Shown here in pieces: positions 21,331 through 33,049 of a stretch of DNA of 64,000 nt. The stretch covers positions 28,939,005-29,003,004 of the forward strand of contig CM059186.1 in the NCBI GenBank assembly GCA_030323885.1, read 5' to 3'. Position 1 is the stretch's first letter. Each line of letters opens with the position of its first letter. The stretch is from Branchipolynoe longqiensis. Its lineage: Eukaryota; Annelida; Polychaeta; Phyllodocida; Polynoidae. Below the pieces are notes generated by a model. That model did not search any database, was not told the DNA's origin, and worked only from the letters and a program-made list of their open reading frames with translations. A program made the position numbers and the translations under genes.

Positions 21331-21619
21331 TAAACAAATACACACACTGCTCAGCTCGGAGCTACTAACAATTCACCGCTGCAAATTCTGAAAAATAGAA
21401 CCGGATGAACCCTGCAGATAATATTCTGTTATTGATTGGTATCCGTTCTAATCATGATCTCAGCTATTGATATAACCTAAATAAATAAAATAACAGGAAA
21501 ATAGCTGGTTTACTTATATATTTTATCCATGTTTATGCGTATTCATGGGAACGTCATTATTTTATTGGGGATGTTGGTAAACTTTGAACCACATATATAT
21601 ATATATATATATATATATA
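21331..21619. other. Unassigned AT-rich DNA ending in a TA microsatellite
   Basis: No gene or known repeat is seen. 21590-21619 is (TA)n. Confidence 0.4.
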
Positions 21620-22213
21620 GGTCATTCTTTAAAACTGGGCACAAAAGTGTGACATGGAAACCAACAGTGAAAACCTCCAAATAATAGCAAAAGACCTTCC
21701 AAATAACAGCCTAATTCAATGTCCTATGAAGGTTTGCATGTTATGCATATGTCAGAGTTGAAAAAAAATGAGTTTAACTTTTTGAATTAGATCTTATACA
21801 AATTGAGCAATACGTTAATATCACTTGTGTAACATGAAAATCAAAGACACATCCAGAACCTCATTTTAACATATAAAACATAGTCAAACAACAATTTTGA
21901 TTGATTACACTTAGACAGACAAGGTTATGACTTACAAGAAAACAGTTGAAAAATAAGTTGAAAAAAGGTTTGGCTATATCAGTATATGCATAGTGTAAAT
22001 GTGTAAATTTTCACTTTTTCACATTAGCACAAAATCATATAAGTAAACTTTTAATTTCTTTCTTGGGGTAGCTTCAATAATGTACTATTGGTAACATCCT
22101 TAATACACAGAGGATACAATAATTATTTGATGTGCAATCAATAAAAGAAAGAACAAATTATCAGCATCGTAATGTGGAAACCAAATTTGTGGTGCCCAGT
22201 TTTAAAGAATGAC

Positions 22214-22214
<1 letters not shown>
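21620..22214. mobile_element. 595-base TIR element inside a TA microsatellite
   Basis: The left end 'ggtcattctttaaaactggg' is the exact inverted complement of the right end at 22195-22214, and similarity continues for a few more bases ('cac'). The interior is AT-rich and non-coding. Both flanks are (TA)n, so the target duplication cannot be read. The superfamily is not assigned. Confidence 0.85.
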
Positions 22215-22264
<50 letters not shown>

Positions 22265-22403
22265 TACTATATGTGATGTGAATGATGTGAGTGCATCTTT
22301 TGGCTAGTTCAATGGTCTGCTTGAGTTCTATTTTTGGCTAAGCACACAATTTTGCTGCAGGGAGTGTCGGTTCAGAGTGTATAAAAAGAAGTGGGACGGG
22401 AGG

Positions 22404-22491
22404 TATAAAGTCAACATGAGTGCGCATTGTCACAAGTCGATATCCGTCCTGATATGACCTTAGATGTTGCCAGGACGTAAAACTCCAAAAC
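22404..22491 (+). mobile_element. SINE-A 3' tail fragment
   Basis: 'tataaagtcaacatgagtgc' to 'ccaggacgtaaaactcc'. G-rich unassigned DNA (22492-22840) follows, with a G-run at 22661-22674 and a DR1-like 'ttgacccctgacccc' near 22746. Confidence 0.75.
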
Positions 22492-22841
22492 CACTGTGCC
22501 TGGAGGTAGTCAAGGTGGGAGGATGGAGGGGTGAATGGGAGGAGTGGAGGGGGTGGGGTCGGCCACTGTTAGAAGAGCAAACACAATGCAATGTTGTATG
22601 TACCCATGGGCCGGCTTCAGATCTCCGGTGTTCGGTGGTCGGAAAGGCAGGAGGAGGCGTGGGGGGGGGGGGGGGGTGACGGGGCAACCAATCGCCGTCG
22701 GACCTAATCATCATTGCAGCGACTGCTGGGAGCCTATCCTCGACCCTTGACCCCTGACCCCGGTCACCAGTCAGCAGTCGCTTCCACAGCCACCCGCTGT
22801 ACCTTTAGTTGTTAAAAATACAATGAAAACCTATTTATATG

Positions 22842-22984
22842 TGATGTATAATGGATTATGCGAGTATAAATGCAACGGTAACATGATCATCCTATATTTC
22901 CTTGTGCGTGTTGGTGAAGCGCCCCCCCCCCCCTCCCAGCTGTTGGGTATTGCCGGGCGGGCGCCCCCTCGCGTCACACTCTGG
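22842..22984 (+). mobile_element. TATA-head element
   Basis: 'tatgtgatgtataatggatt' then 'atgcgagtataaatgcaac' matches the A-repeat head of the YR retrotransposon. The middle has a C-run and a GC-rich 'gggcgggcgcccc' dyad, and the end reads 'gcgtcacactctgga'. It is preceded by 'ctatttata'. Confidence 0.65.
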
Positions 22985-23553
22985 ATGAAAATATTTATAT
23001 TTTGTTTGTTTGGTGAAAGGGGTTAAAGCTCCAATTGCACTTATTTTAAAACCATGCTGAAGCCATAAGCTCTGCAGAAAAATAGTGTCCTTAGCCAGAA
23101 GCATTCTCTGTTGTCGCTGAAGCAGAAAATGGAACAAGCCAAAAGATTCACTCACATCACATATAGTACTTACATACAATTATGTGTATGTATATATATA
23201 TATATATATATATTTATGTATACATTTATATATGTATATATGTATATAAGTATATGTGTATATGTGCATATGTATATATGAAGAGTTCAGGCACAAAGAC
23301 TACATAAATGCCAATCCAAAGATGTAGTTTAAATAACAGATTTTTAACCGAACATTATTTATAATTGTCACTAATTCCACTTTTCATGTGATTACATGGT
23401 TATAGAGCAATGAACAAAAGAGTAGGAATATAAAAAAAAATTACCTTTTTGAAGGTTTGATTCCAATGTTTATCTTCACTTTTAGATTGCCATTTACGTG
23501 GATTTCCCGCTTGAACTGTTCATGTGTGTATATATATATATTTATATATGCAT
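22985..23553. other. Unassigned, with long TA/TG microsatellite
   Basis: 23180-23280 is (TATG/TATA)n. No gene is recognised. Confidence 0.5.
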
Positions 23554-23822
23554 ATGTAGTAGTCTACACTGACCTCTCAGGGAAGAAACCACATAGACAA
23601 GTAGGGGTACATCGTGTGATTGCATGAGGCTTCCTAGGTAGTGGTGCATATATGTATATGTATATATACACATATATGCATATTCATATGCATATGCATA
23701 TCTGCACTGACTATATATACATATGTATATATATATATATATATACACGCATATCGGCACTGACCTCTCTGGCAAGGAGCCACAATGACATACAGACAGG
23801 CGTAGATAGTTTAATTGTATCA
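23554..23822 (+). mobile_element. Two SINE-B 5' leader fragments separated by a TA/TG tract
   Basis: 23554-23646 and 23750-23822 both begin with the SINE-B leader ('cactgacctctc' ... 'ggagccacaatgaca' or 'gaaaccacatagacaagtag'). Neither reaches the tRNA-like boxes. Confidence 0.65.
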
Positions 23823-23929
23823 AGACAATCTCCAAAATTAACCAATTTCTAATCAAACTTCCTTAAAACTAAAGTAAGATCAATTATAACAATCAACACA
23901 ACATAATATATATATATAAATTGCTAAGT

Positions 23930-23990
23930 AGAAAAAAAAATCAAACCAATAGAAATTCAAACCCATCGGACTATGTAACTTTAATGGATG
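23930..23990 (+). mobile_element. MITE-1 terminal fragment
   Basis: 'tcaaacccatcggactatgt' 'aactttaatgg' matches the MITE-1 right end. Confidence 0.6.
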
Positions 23991-24079
23991 GCGTTCCGAG
24001 AACCAGCGAGCTTTGTGAGGATGACATTCCATCCGCTGCCACAGCCAATCAAACTGCTGCATCAGCACCCATCACACAT

Positions 24080-24417
24080 GACCAGACGGGATGGCCGAAT
24101 GAGTTGAGCATCGTCTCCTGCTTTGGTAGATCGTGCAATTCGAATCCACGGGTTCAAACCGTGGTCGAGTCAAAATTGATACTTGTCGCTTCCTAGCCAG
24201 GCGCTCAGCATTATTAGAATAGGGCAAGGACTGGTTGGCTCAGTGTCAGGATAATGTGACTGAATGGGATATCAGGTCATGGTGCTGGTGACCTGTTCTC
24301 CCAGTGAGGCAGTAGGCCTACTAGAAAGTCGCCGTAAGTGCACCTGCCACAAGTCGGTACCCGTCCTGATATGACCTTAGATGTTGACAGGATGTAAAAA
24401 CTCCAACAACCAACCAA
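24080..24417 (+). mobile_element. SINE-A, full length
   Basis: First-subtype head 'gaccagacgggatggccga', B-box region 'gggttcaaaccgtgg', full body and CAACCAACC tail. Confidence 0.9.
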
Positions 24418-25046
24418 TCCACCAACCCATCACACACCACGTGACGGCACTATGGTTGGCTGGCTGTCACTCACCTCCAACATTATCCCACACTCTCAAA
24501 GGTCAGCCATCATCGCCGTGGGTGTGACACCAGAAGTCAATTATCCCCTCCCCCTCAATTAAACTCGATGCATGCAAAATGTCAGCACTCAGTATTACCA
24601 CGGAGCAAGTTGAGACAAGTAGGTTAATTAACCCACCTAATTACGTCAGCTAATTACACCCTCACCCACCCACTCCCCTCCCCTTCTTCCTCCTCTCCAT
24701 TCCTTCCTTCTCTCCCTCCCTTACTTTGCCCAAGCGCTCGCTGACTTAGAGCTATGTCAAAGTCCTTGTCAATCCGCGACCTAGAATCTGATTGGTCAGT
24801 GATTACTTGCAATCTCGAAAAGTTTCTCAGCGTTAAGTGAGTAGGACAGTGAGCAGGCGAGCGGTGGCGGCACCGTCGGAGCTGAAGCCTGAGAAGTAGA
24901 TGAGTAGTCCGAGGCTCAACCACCCGGTTACTGGTGGGTGGGTGTTAGGATAGTATAATATTCTGGGTTATTATAGTCATATAATTCTTATACAGCATAT
25001 ATATTTATATACATGCCCATATGGGTAATGCCGGAGTATTACATAT
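24418..25046. other. Unassigned, partly pyrimidine-rich
   Basis: 24655-24725 is CCT-rich. The open frame on the minus strand at 24654-24923 has no recognisable domain. A TA tract ends the stretch. Confidence 0.4.
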
Positions 25047-25203
25047 ATATGTGATGTACAACGAATTATGCAAGTATAAAGATACATAAGGGAATTATTA
25101 ACATTATTGTTATACTCCGTAAGACACAACACTGTACTGGTGGCATCATCTCAGTCCACCTCGCCTCTACTGGACGTTGACCAGTGTCAGTCGCACCGGA
25201 CGA
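25047..25203 (+). mobile_element. TATA-head element, both ends present
   Basis: Head 'gtgatgtacaacgaattatg' 'caagtataaag', an inner 'gttatactccgtaagacac', and end 'ccagtgtcagtcgcaccgg', which is homologous to the A-repeat end at 57968-57990. TA-rich DNA flanks it on both sides. Confidence 0.7.
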
Positions 25204-25289
25204 TATATAGACAAAATATCTGGTGTTGTAATCTTAGAGAGTGTAGGGCAATTATATACGGAACATTGCATGGTCATAATGGTATAATA

Positions 25290-25580
25290 CTGTAGTAGTC
25301 TGCATTGCCCTCTCAGGCAAGGAAGCACATAGCCAGGTAGGTGTTGATGTGGTGATTGCATTTGGGAGACTGAATAGATGGTTAGATTGCTAATCTGAAA
25401 ATTGCAAGAAGCATGGGTTCGAAAAACCTGCTCCAGCTTCAAAGTTCCCTATTTTTCCATCACCCTATGTGTATTACGCAGGTTACTGAGACACACGATC
25501 CTGTACAAGCGATGCACTATATGGTTGGTGACCCTTCATCGCGTATGTATGTATATGTGAGCACTTTGTATGAATGTGTG
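25290..25580 (+). mobile_element. SINE-B, near full length, diverged
   Basis: Leader 'gtagtctgcattgccctctc', A-box region 'gatggttagattgc', B box 'gggttcgaaaaacc' (decayed), and 3' domain ending in TATG repeats. Confidence 0.75.
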
Positions 25581-25583
25581 TAA

Positions 25584-25978
25584 AGGCTCTGTCACACCTC
25601 ACCGGATTGGGGAAACGGAAAGAAACCAAACAAAGTCCGATGGAATACGTCAATGTCCGGTTTCTATACGGTCTGCATCCAACCTTTCTCTTCTGTGTCC
25701 GGTGGTGTCCGGTGTCTACGGTGGCAAGTTTTGAACATGCACAAAACTTGGAACGGATGCCGCCGGATTGACATCTATGGTTCTTGTCCGGTTTGAGTTC
25801 ATTTAATCCGTTGGCTATCCATTCATGTATGTTTCATATCCGTTTAATGTTCATTCGTCCGGTGGCCTTTGACCCGATATTGCAACATTTTGATACATTT
25901 TGATACTTATCACGCTCGAACACCACCAGACTAGACAATTCTGTCTGTTGCTCAATCCAGCATAGTGTGACAGGCACT
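25584..25978. mobile_element. PIF/Harbinger-like MITE (395 b), TSD TAA
   Basis: Ends 'aggctctgtcacac' and inverted 'gtgtgacaggcact'. TAA duplications at 25581-25583 and 25979-25981. The interior is built from repeated 'tccggt' words and has no coding capacity. A 3-bp TWA duplication is diagnostic of PIF/Harbinger. Confidence 0.8.
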
Positions 25979-26047
25979 TAAGCATAAGCATTAAAGAACT
26001 TATGGACATAAACTATTTAGAACACTTATGATTCTCGGGACACAAGT

Positions 26048-26240
26048 GTAATAGTCTGCACTGACATCTCAGTCACGGAGCCACATAGACAGGTAGGCGT
26101 AGATAGGGTGATTGCACCATAGAGCCTACATATTTTAATGATTTGGAATATAACGCCAGGATGGCAATAAGCGTGGGTTCGACACCTGCTCTAGGCGCAA
26201 TGTTCCCTTTGTTTGGATCACTCCCATGGTAATAGGCATG
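26048..26240 (+). mobile_element. SINE-B, partial
   Basis: 'gtctgcactgacatctcag' leader, 'gtgggttcgacacctgctc' B-box region, then 'taggcgcaatgttccc'. The A-box area is disrupted. Confidence 0.75.
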
Positions 26241-26778
26241 TGCTAATATTAACCAGGCACACTGAGAGGAGCATTTAATACAAATAGCTCAATAGCTATT
26301 GCAATTTAATGAACTGTGGGCATATCACGTGAGCCAAATTTATTGAAGAAGTACAAGTTTTACAGCAATGTGTCAGATAAGTTTACTAAATAATGTATTA
26401 GTGACCCCGGATAATGTTATTTTGCTTAGTGCTATATCTAAAGCACCATAGTGGGGTATACCTGTACACAAATACATATCACACATAGTGATCACATAGA
26501 ATATCCTGATCTGGGACAAACAAGATTCACCTGTTGTGTAAAACACCATCTGAACACCCATATTGGATTATTGATCGGAAGCAAGCATTCAGGTGTGTGG
26601 GGACATCTAAGAACGATGCCTCACATGTCTATTCCTTTGTATGTCACTATGGAGTCATCGTGATGCAGTGTAGGTGTTATGGGGCATGGGTGATAACCAG
26701 GTAGAAGTGGTGATATCGCTATGGCAGTATATTTATTTAATGTATTTATGTATTTGGGGAAAAGGTACTGCCATAGTG
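26241..26778. other. Unassigned AT-rich DNA
   Basis: No recognised gene, RNA or repeat. Several short ORFs without domain. Confidence 0.4.
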
Positions 26779-26813
26779 TACCAGACAGGATGGCCGAATG
26801 AGTTGAGCGTCCG
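26779..26813 (+). mobile_element. SINE-A head only, fused to a minisatellite
   Basis: 'gatggccgaatgagttgagc' 'gtccgt' stops abruptly where the G-rich array begins. The array may have expanded from, or replaced, the SINE body. Confidence 0.65.
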
Positions 26814-27640
26814 TGGAGGGCGGTGAAGGGAGTGGGGGGGTGGGGAGTTGGGGGGAGAGGATGGGGAAGTTGGGGGGAGTGAGGGGCGATAAAGGGATTA
26901 GGGGGGAGTTTGAGGGGTTGGGGATGGGGAAGTTGGGGGAGTGAGGGGCGGTAAATGGAGTAGGGGGAAGTTGGGGGGAGTGGATGGGGAAGTTGGGGGA
27001 GTGAGGTGAGGTAAAGGGATTAAGGGGAGTTGGGGGGAGAGGATGGGGAAGTTGGGGTAGTGAGGGGCGGTAAAGGGAGTAGGGGGGAGTTGGGGGAGTG
27101 GATGGGGATGTTGGGGGAGTGAGGGCGGTGAAGGAAATTAGGGGGGAGTTGGGGGGAGTGGATGGGGATGTTGGGGGAGTGAGGGGCGGTAATTGGAGTA
27201 GGGGGAAGTTGGGGGGAGTGGATGGGGAAGTTGGGGGAGTGAGGGGCGGTAAAGGGATTAGGCGGGAGTTGGGGGAGTGAGGTGGGGTAAAGGGATTGGG
27301 GGGGAGTTGGGGGGAGTGGATGGGGGAGTGTGGTGGGGTAAAGGGAGTAGGGGGTAGTTGGGGGGGGGAGTGGATGAGGGAGTGTGGTGGGGTAAAGGGA
27401 GTAGGGGGTAGTTGGGGGGGGAGTGGATGGGGAAGTTGCGGGAGTGAGGTCAGGTAAAGGGATTAGGCGGGAGTTGGGGGAGTGGATGGGGAAGTTGGTG
27501 GAGCGAGGTGGGGTAAAGGGAATAGGGGGAGTTGGGGGGTTGGGGATGGGGAAGTGGGGAGTGGAGGGCGGTGAAGGGAGTAGGGGCAAGTAGATGGGTA
27601 GGGTGGGGGAAGTAATAGGGGTAGCGGGGGAAAGTGGGGA
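26814..27640. repeat. G-rich minisatellite, unit about 60 bases
   Basis: Units read approximately 'agttggggggagtggatggg', 'gaagttgggggagtgagg', 'ggcggtaaagggagtagg'. Roughly a dozen units are visible. Minus-strand Pro/Ser/Thr frames are artefacts. Confidence 0.9.
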
Positions 27641-28282
27641 TGGCGGATGAGTTGAAGATGGAGGAAACGGGCGAGACGTGGACGAAGTGGTAAAGGGCGT
27701 TGAGGAAGGCGATCGAATGCATCACGACCGGCTAAGGGCATTTGCCCTCAGTCGACGCCCGGCCGATTGTTCCCGGGCCAACCCTAATCTGGTCTGCCAC
27801 GCTGGAGGCTACAGGTGCCGTCAGTGGAGAGCACAATGGACGGTCTGTTCGCCCCCCCCCCCCCCCCCCCCCCAAATAAACCCTGAACCCCCATCCTCCA
27901 CTCCGCCCACTGCCTCTCCACACACCCACACACCCACACGCCCACACCCCCACACACCCACCCACCCACCCACACACACACACCCACACACCCTCATAAG
28001 CAGTCACATCACCTTCCGTTCTTGCCTCTAGCAATGTTCGACAATATCCTCCACCACCACCACCACCAACATCACCACATCCCACTTTCCACCCACCACA
28101 TCCCACTTTCCACCCACCACATCCCACTTCCCTATTCCTAGATTATATAAAGGCACTCACATACCCGCCCCCTTCCGCCAACTTTCCTCTAGCAATGAAC
28201 ACCCCCCCCCCCCCATCCCCACTCACATACCCCTAGCTATATACAGGCACCCGCATACCCGCCCCCTTCCCCAAACCTTCCT
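27641..28282. repeat. C-run and CACACC/CCACAT simple repeats
   Basis: A C homopolymer at 27852-27873 is followed by CACACC (27915-27995), 'ccaccaccac' and three 'cacatcccactttccaccca' units (28075-28130). 27641-27850 is unassigned. Confidence 0.75.
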
Positions 28283-28608
28283 CAGACGGGATGGCTGAAT
28301 GAGTTGAGTGTCCGTCTCCCGTTTTGATAGATCGTGGGTTCGAACTCTGGTCGAGTCAAACCAATGACTGAAAGATTTACACTTGTCCCTTCCTAGCTTG
28401 GCATTATTAGGCTAGGGCAAGGACCGGTTGGATCAGTGTCAGGATAATGTGACTGAGTGGGATATCAGGTCATGGTACTGGCAGCCTGATCTCCCAGTGG
28501 GGCAGCACTATAAAGTAGCCATTGTCGCACACTGTCAAGTCGGTACCCATCCAGATATGACTTTTGATGTTGCCAGGATGTAAAACTCCAATAACCAACC
28601 AACCAACC
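28283..28608 (+). mobile_element. SINE-A, full length
   Basis: Head 'cagacgggatggctgaatga', B box 'gggttcgaactc', complete body, '(CCAA)n' tail. Confidence 0.9.
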
Positions 28609-28917
28609 CAGCCTTCCTCCAGCTATGAAGACCCCCCACCCACCCCCATCCCCCCCACACACTGACACACCCTATCCGCCCCCCCCCCCCCCCCCACCCT
28701 TCCTCTACTCGCCACCCATCCCTCACCAATCTAGGCCTAGCCCTCTCGCTATTAGTAGTCGGGTCACGTGCCGGCCATCTCGTCAAATAGCTGCGCATGC
28801 GCATGCGTAGTGCACCTGTGTGTACATATATATCAGTGAAGCAGCCCTGAGCGGTGCTTGCGCAGAGGTAACGTCCGGACTGGGCATTTATTGAGGTGGG
28901 CTGGGTGTACTTGACTT
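28609..28917. other. Unassigned, C-rich then unique
   Basis: C-run at 28679-28696. The remainder has no recognised feature. Confidence 0.4.
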
Positions 28918-29507
28918 CTGGGGTGTTTGTAACTTTACGATGGTTACTTGCTGCAGAACTGCAGCGTTATAGAGAGGCACCGATAAATCGGCCCAATCTC
29001 TGGTTGAAGAATAATCTTCTGGTGGAACGGTTGTAGAAGCTGGGGGATGTCTTTACAATGATTAAACGACGAGTCATTGGGGCGGTCCAGAATCACTCCA
29101 GTCCGGTGTTAGCACAGCACTTGTATCCAGCAGACAGCAGCAAGGGTTTCCGAGGAAGGGCGGGTAAAGATGTGTCCAGCGGTTCCAGCAACGAGAACAA
29201 AGTGAGAGAAACGTAAAGGTAAAGGGCCCCACCCAAGCAAACAACTCCCTTAATCAAGGGGAGAAGTAAGGCTGGGAGAAAAAAAAAGGGTAGAGTATAT
29301 GAAAGAGAAATGAGGAGAGTTGAGTCAAAGGACCGTGTCTATTTGCTCTATGGTGACCAGCCGGCAAGCCAAAGATACGGACAGAGTAAGAGTAGAAAGT
29401 GAAATGCTGGCAGGCCCCCCTCCTGGAACTCTTTTCAGACTATATCAAGGAGGAGCATGGCCAGTGGAGAGGAGATAGAGAGAGGTGTGGACGAAGTGCG
29501 GTCCGGA
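28918..29507 (+). repeat. R600 dispersed repeat, copy 1
   Basis: About 590 bases from 'ggggtgtttgtaact' to 'gcggtccggatagcaagt'. It is shared at roughly 85-90% by eye with 55290-55876, and its first 240 bases with 44576-44815. Landmarks are 'gataaatcggcccaatc', 'aagatgtgtccagc' and 'cctcctggaactcttttcag'. There is no long frame and no terminal inverted repeat. The class is unknown. Confidence 0.75.
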
Positions 29508-30167
29508 TAGCAAGTAGCTGGGTGTAGCGGAGTGGACACCTTATATAGTTGGTAAAGTCGAAGGGGAGGTTGAAGGTGATATTATGGTGGTGGGGAATGG
29601 GGGAGCTTGTGCGTGTGTGTTGGGGGGTGCGGGGCAGCGGGGCCGGGGCAAGACTGGGCTACACTGGGTACGACAGGGCGGGGTGGGGAGGGTGGGGCTG
29701 GGCGGGACGGGGGCAGGTAGAGGCGGAGTGGGGCGGGACGGGACGCGAGCGGACGGGGTTGGGGCTGGACTGGGGAAGGCCGCTCATGGCGTGGCGAGGC
29801 GGGGCGGGTTGGCGGCGGGGGGGGGGGGGGGAGCTTGGTTCCACCCCAGCCCGGCCCATGCTTACCCGGGACCCCATCGATCCCAGGCTGACCTTTGCAA
29901 GTGATGTGTTGGGGTGATCCACTATGTACGCCAGGGGGCAGCAGCTTAGTGCTGACAAATGCACGCCTGCGCACACTGGCCGGGCCCTGGAGTGGTGATG
30001 GTGGTGGTGGAGGGAGGTGGGTGGGTAAGCATGTGTGTGCTGGGATGTGGAGGGAGGGAGGAGGGTGGAGTGAGGCCGGGGGAATGTGTCAATCAATGTG
30101 CCTCTTTATGTAACGGTGTGACCACTGTCAGGTGTACCCTACACCACTCAATCTACCTGATGCATAC
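29508..30167. other. Unassigned GC-rich DNA
   Basis: 29590-29830 is GGGGC/GGGAC-rich with a G-run at 29817-29831. 29835-29930 contains a short collagen-like GxPGxDG frame on the minus strand, which was considered and rejected. No other feature is recognised. Confidence 0.4.
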
Positions 30168-30227
30168 CCGTCCTGATTGACCTTAGATGTTACTAGGACG
30201 TAAAATTCCAACAACCAACCAACAACC
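30168..30227 (+). mobile_element. SINE-A 3' tail fragment
   Basis: 'acccgtcctgattgacctta' 'gatgttactaggacgtaaa' with CAACCAACC tail. Confidence 0.75.
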
Positions 30228-30272
30228 TGTGATACCTGCGGTGTATTCTGAAAGCCCACCACCTGTTGCCGC

Positions 30273-30537
30273 TTATACCCCAATCACACCAAACTAGTTC
30301 TCACTACGTTCTTGAAAATTTGGCTGAACGGACTCAAACTGTGTGCGAACGGAATGGAAGTAGTACCAACTTTTTACCGTCTTTTTATGAGCGGAATGGA
30401 CAGGCTAGAACGGAATGGTGCTCCAGAACTTCGGGCATGTCCACAATTTTCTTGCAGCCACGTTCTACCCCGACCATAGCCCATTTTAGAACATGGTCGG
30501 ACGTTTGGAGAACTAGTTTGGTGTGATGGGGGTGTAA
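30273..30537. mobile_element. 265-base TIR element
   Basis: Left 'ccaatcacaccaaactagtt' and right inverted 'aactagtttggtgtgatggg', with inverted 'ttatacccc' / 'gggggtgtaa' outside. The interior is non-coding and has repeated 'gaacggaatgg' words. No clear target duplication, so the superfamily is open. Confidence 0.8.
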
Positions 30538-30616
30538 GGAATCAATGCCACAAAATGTTCTCACCACATTTTACATACCGCATACATGTACACGTACATA
30601 CTGTCCTTGTCTTTTA

Positions 30617-31055
30617 AGGCCCTGTCAGACCTTGCCGGACTGGGGAACCGGTGCCGTCTGGTGGTGTCCGGCGGTCTCCGGTACAAGTTTTGAACGTGTT
30701 CAAAACCTCTGCCAGACACCACCGGACTGACGTGTCTGGTTGGTGTCCTGTATGTCCGGTACCCATCCGGTACCCATCCATACATGTCCGGTACCCATCC
30801 GTTGGTGTCCGGTTTGTCCGTTTTGTCCAGTACATGTCTGGTACCCATCCATTACGTGTCCGGTTCTCATCCGGTACTCGTCCGGTACATGTACGGTGCA
30901 TGTACAGTACTTGTCTGGTCGCCCGGCACCAATTGACCCAATTCCGCTCCATTTCGATACATTTCGATACATGTTGTGTACCGGAGAGCACCGGACTAGA
31001 AAATTCTTTGTCCGGTGGTCTCCGGTACTCAGTCCGGTACGGTGTGACAATGACT
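30617..31055. mobile_element. PIF/Harbinger-like MITE (439 b), TSD TTA
   Basis: Ends 'aggccctgtcagacc' and inverted 'ggtgtgacaatgact'. TTA at 30614-30616 and 31056-31058. The interior is an irregular array of 'gtccggtacccatccg' words. Related in ends and word content to 25584-25978 and 40852-41177. Confidence 0.8.
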
Positions 31056-31058
31056 TTA

Positions 31059-31919
31059 TTGATAACCAATATTTACATCTATGTGCTATGTAATCTATGG
31101 TTCTACTATATAGCACATGGTCTACCGGGAACCTAACCGTAACCCTACACCATAAGAAGTTAGTTAAAGTTACATAGGGCGACACACCTACACTCCTGGT
31201 CCCCGCCCATCCTCCCTATACTGCCCATCCTCCCCATCCTCCAGCCGGGCTACACTCATCACAGCCAATATCGGAAATGGAGGTGCAAACACCCAGCGCC
31301 TTTGTGATGAGGAAAGCAGAACCACGCATCTGGAAAATGGTGGCAGACAACATATTGACGCAAAACAAAAATGTTGTCTGCTCATCATTCTGTCACCATT
31401 ATCCTTTTCCTGAAAGCGCGCCTCACACAATACGACACAGCAAGTTTAAAAAGAAAAATTGGAATCCATTTTAATCGGAGATTAATGCTAATCCAGTTCC
31501 CTAGAATCTCTATAACAAACAAAAAATAGTCTTGACTCTAATGCAAATTCTATACATTATCGATAAAGAGGCTCCAACAATGGCTGCCGCTTTGCCTCCT
31601 GGCATGAATTGATCCGTAATAACTCGATTCTGATCCCCAATCAATCCGATTCAAGTTGAATTATCGTGTAGTGTGTGATTGGTTTCACATTTTACTAGCT
31701 ATCCGTTAAGCCTCACATTCTCTGAGCTGTGCTGCCCTTCTCTTTCTCTCTATCATTCTCCCATTCTCTCATTCTCTCTCTTCCTATCTGTTCCCCGCAT
31801 GATATCTGATCCTCCCCCACTCTCTCATTTGCTGTCTCATTCTCTATTGTTCTCTCTATTTTTGTATATCCCTTTTTCTCACGCTCTCTCTTTCTTTGTA
31901 ATGTGTTTCTCATTCCCTC
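31059..31919. other. Unassigned, with a CT-rich stretch
   Basis: 31720-31919 is rich in 'ctctctcattctc'. 31059-31700 has no recognised gene or repeat. Confidence 0.4.
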
Positions 31920-31922
31920 TTA

Positions 31923-32560
31923 AGGGCGCATTCCATATACGCGTAATGCGTAATGCGAATGCGAATGCGAATGCGAATGCGACAAAAAATCGAAATGCCT
32001 TGAAACCTATGAGGTACATTCCATACACGCGTAATGCGTAATGCGAATGCGAATGCATCAGAAATTCATTATCCCGATCGCTCCATGTAGCGATCGGTGC
32101 GTAATGCGTTATGCGTCAAGCTGGATGTGAATAGAAACCTGAGTCTGATGTGTCCATTAGTTTAACACCAGGAGAGGCGACTGAGCATTATGGAACAGTC
32201 TCACAGAGGGGTGCTAATTGGAAACACATGGTGAGCTGGGCACCAGGGAGACATACGGTTAGGGGAAAGCTAAAAATGCTACCATATGCACAGAAATATG
32301 AATACTTATCTATAATTTGGTTATGATAAAGGTAGGAACCCCCATGTGACATACAAAAAGTTACATAGATATACATGCAATATTTGGTCACATACAGAGC
32401 AGTATGGAGAATAATTGTTTATTTTTATTTTTTAAATATAGCCAGTCGTGCGCCACATAACGCATTACGCATTACGCGTATATGGAATGCTGGCATTCGC
32501 ATAACGCATAACGCGTAACGCATAACGCATTACGCATTACGCGTATATGGAATGCGCCCT
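31923..32560. mobile_element. PIF/Harbinger-like element (638 b), TSD TTA
   Basis: The ends 'agggcgcattccatatacgc' are exact inverted repeats for more than 30 bases. TTA lies at 31920-31922 and 32561-32563. Both arms are tandem arrays of 'aatgcg'-type hexamers in mirrored orientation. A unique centre (about 32110-32440) has no long frame. Confidence 0.88.
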
Positions 32561-32646
32561 TTATTCTCTCTCCCATGCTCTCTCATTCTCTCTATCACTG
32601 TATGTCTCGGTTTCTCCCATCTCTCTTTCAATCTCCTTCTCTTAGA

Positions 32647-32912
32647 ACCAGGGGTCATGACAGAATCGGTAGAACGTGGGCCTCGCGTGCGCGAGATCAG
32701 GAGTTTGGTTCCCGGTTGAGTCAAACCAATGACTTATCAAATTGATACTTGTCGCTTCCTAGCCTGCCACTCGGAATTAATAGGATAAGGCAAGGACTGG
32801 GTAGCTCAATGTCAGGATAAGGTAAGTGAGTGGGATATCGGGTCATGGTTCTTATAGCCTGCTTTCCCAGTGGGCCAGCATTATAAAGTCCGCATGAATG
32901 CCCATGAGTGAT
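32647..32912 (+). mobile_element. SINE-A, lacking the 3' end
   Basis: Second-subtype head 'gacagaatcggtagaacg', B-box region 'gtttggttcccgg', and body to 'tataaagtccgcatgaatgc', then truncated. Confidence 0.85.
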
Positions 32913-33049
32913 TAAATATGAACTGATGAACTGACATTAATGCTCCCCTGTTTGTAATATAATTCAGATATCGTACATACACTTAAATGCAACTGTCTCT
33001 CTGCTGATCAAGCAGAAGTTGGTAGATTAATATCAATGTATCGGCTCCT

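Noticed and set aside
29860..29900. Collagen-like GQPGIDGVPG frame with splice-like borders on the minus strand
   Set aside because: It is isolated, and its 28-base length would break the phase. The flanking 'cttgcaagtgat' also occurs at 37515 beside a related GGGAC tract, so it is better seen as part of a repeat.
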